Source of the DNA: Stomorhina lunata
Lineage: Eukaryota; Arthropoda; Insecta; Diptera; Rhiniidae
Assembly: GCA_933228675.1 (NCBI GenBank)
Contig: OW121742.1
Location: forward strand, 110,413,601-110,477,600
Direction: 5' to 3'
Length of the DNA stretch: 64,000 nucleotides
A program made the position numbers and the translations under genes. Shown here piece after piece: positions 63,670 through 64,000 of the stretch. The notes beneath the pieces are model-generated. The model did not search any database and was not told the origin of the DNA. It saw nothing but the letters and a program-made list of their open reading frames with translations. The number at the start of each line of letters is the position of its first letter. Position 1 is the first letter of the stretch.

Positions 63670-64000
63670 ATGTAAATTGTTCTTTTACTGGACATCACTG
63701 ATCTAAGGAGAATAATGTAGCGTCTCACATTGGGTTTAATAAAAATAGAATGGTAATCAATCAGCAAATTGCTCTTTTACTGGGCATCACTGATCCAAGG
63801 AGAATAATGTAGCGTCGCACATTTTGTTAAAGAATAATGGAACGTAGCACATTGGGCTAAAGAAAGAATAGAATGGTAGTCAATCAGCAAATTGTTCTTT
63901 TACTGGGCATCACTGATCTAGAGAGAATAATGGAGCGTCGAACATTGGGTTAAAGAAAAAATAGAATGGTAATCAATCAGCAACTTCCAAACGTATGGTC
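63670..64000. repeat. ~92-bp tandem array M at the right edge
   Basis: Units contain GTTCTTTTACTGGGCATCAC, AGGAGAATAATGTAGCGTCG and ATGGTAATCAATCAGCA. They start near 63,676, 63,768 and 63,889. The middle unit is longer because a ~31-base part (AATGTAGCGTCGCACATT... / AATGGAACGTAGCACATT...) is doubled. The array runs off the window. Confidence 0.85.

Overview
The window is nuclear DNA from an insect, most likely a calyptrate fly (blow fly or house fly group). The evidence is the strong A+T bias, short introns of about 60 bases with GT..AG ends in the same genes as kilobase introns, protein-coding exons that align with fly and human gene families, and a dispersed repeat (13,362-14,152) of a kind I recall as abundant in calyptrate genomes. 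The species assignment is an inference.

Three real genes are visible. (1) On the plus strand, a Rho guanine-nucleotide exchange factor of the PLEKHG5 family is split over ten recognised coding exons between 3,029 and 35,228. It has a low-complexity N-terminal region, a Ras-binding-domain-like segment, a DH-PH module and a Q/N-rich tail. (2) On the minus strand, tuberin (Tsc2, gigas in flies) is split over eleven coding exons between 55,903 and 45,655. These cover about 1,644 residues, from the HEAT-like region through the Rap-GAP domain to the stop codon. The first ~250 residues of tuberin are not found. (3) On the plus strand, a ketohexokinase-like sugar kinase lies in one coding exon at 62,572-63,513, directly after a splice acceptor. 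No tuberin exon is visible upstream of 55,903, so the kinase may be nested in a tuberin intron that continues past the window.

Much of the sequence outside exons is tandem repeat. Arrays fill 1-2,640, 4,310-6,955, 8,985-12,025, 15,425-15,775, 18,830-20,110, 20,196-21,235, 22,525-25,345, 27,690-31,340, 32,190-34,600 and 36,475-38,505. Seven of these share a 31-base period, an eighth (18,830-20,110) is mostly 31, and all eight carry the palindromic core TTTCTATAGAAA combined with different second motifs, several of them palindromic too. The 16-base and 20-base arrays also centre on CTATAG or CTATATATAG palindromes. One large array family carries dozens of copies of TATCGATA, the published DREF recognition sequence. 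A 132-base array (39,900-41,010) repeats a perfect palindrome, GTGGCGCCAC, inside a CTCF-like core. Longer-unit arrays (about 92, 106, 130 and 207 bases) lie between genes and in tuberin and kinase introns.

Mobile-element content is old and broken. There are endonuclease/RT, RT and RNase H fragments of non-LTR retrotransposons at 42,840-44,540, 53,290-53,890 and 56,100-56,960. There is one tRNA-derived SINE with target-site duplication (57,541-57,858) and three copies of a small Harbinger-like MITE (46,002; 59,263; relic at 8,515). There is no sign of a bacterial sequence, CRISPR, rRNA or functional tRNA gene. Functionally, tuberin restrains Rheb/TORC1 and the GEF acts on Rho-type GTPases; I see nothing in the sequence that links their regulation beyond proximity.
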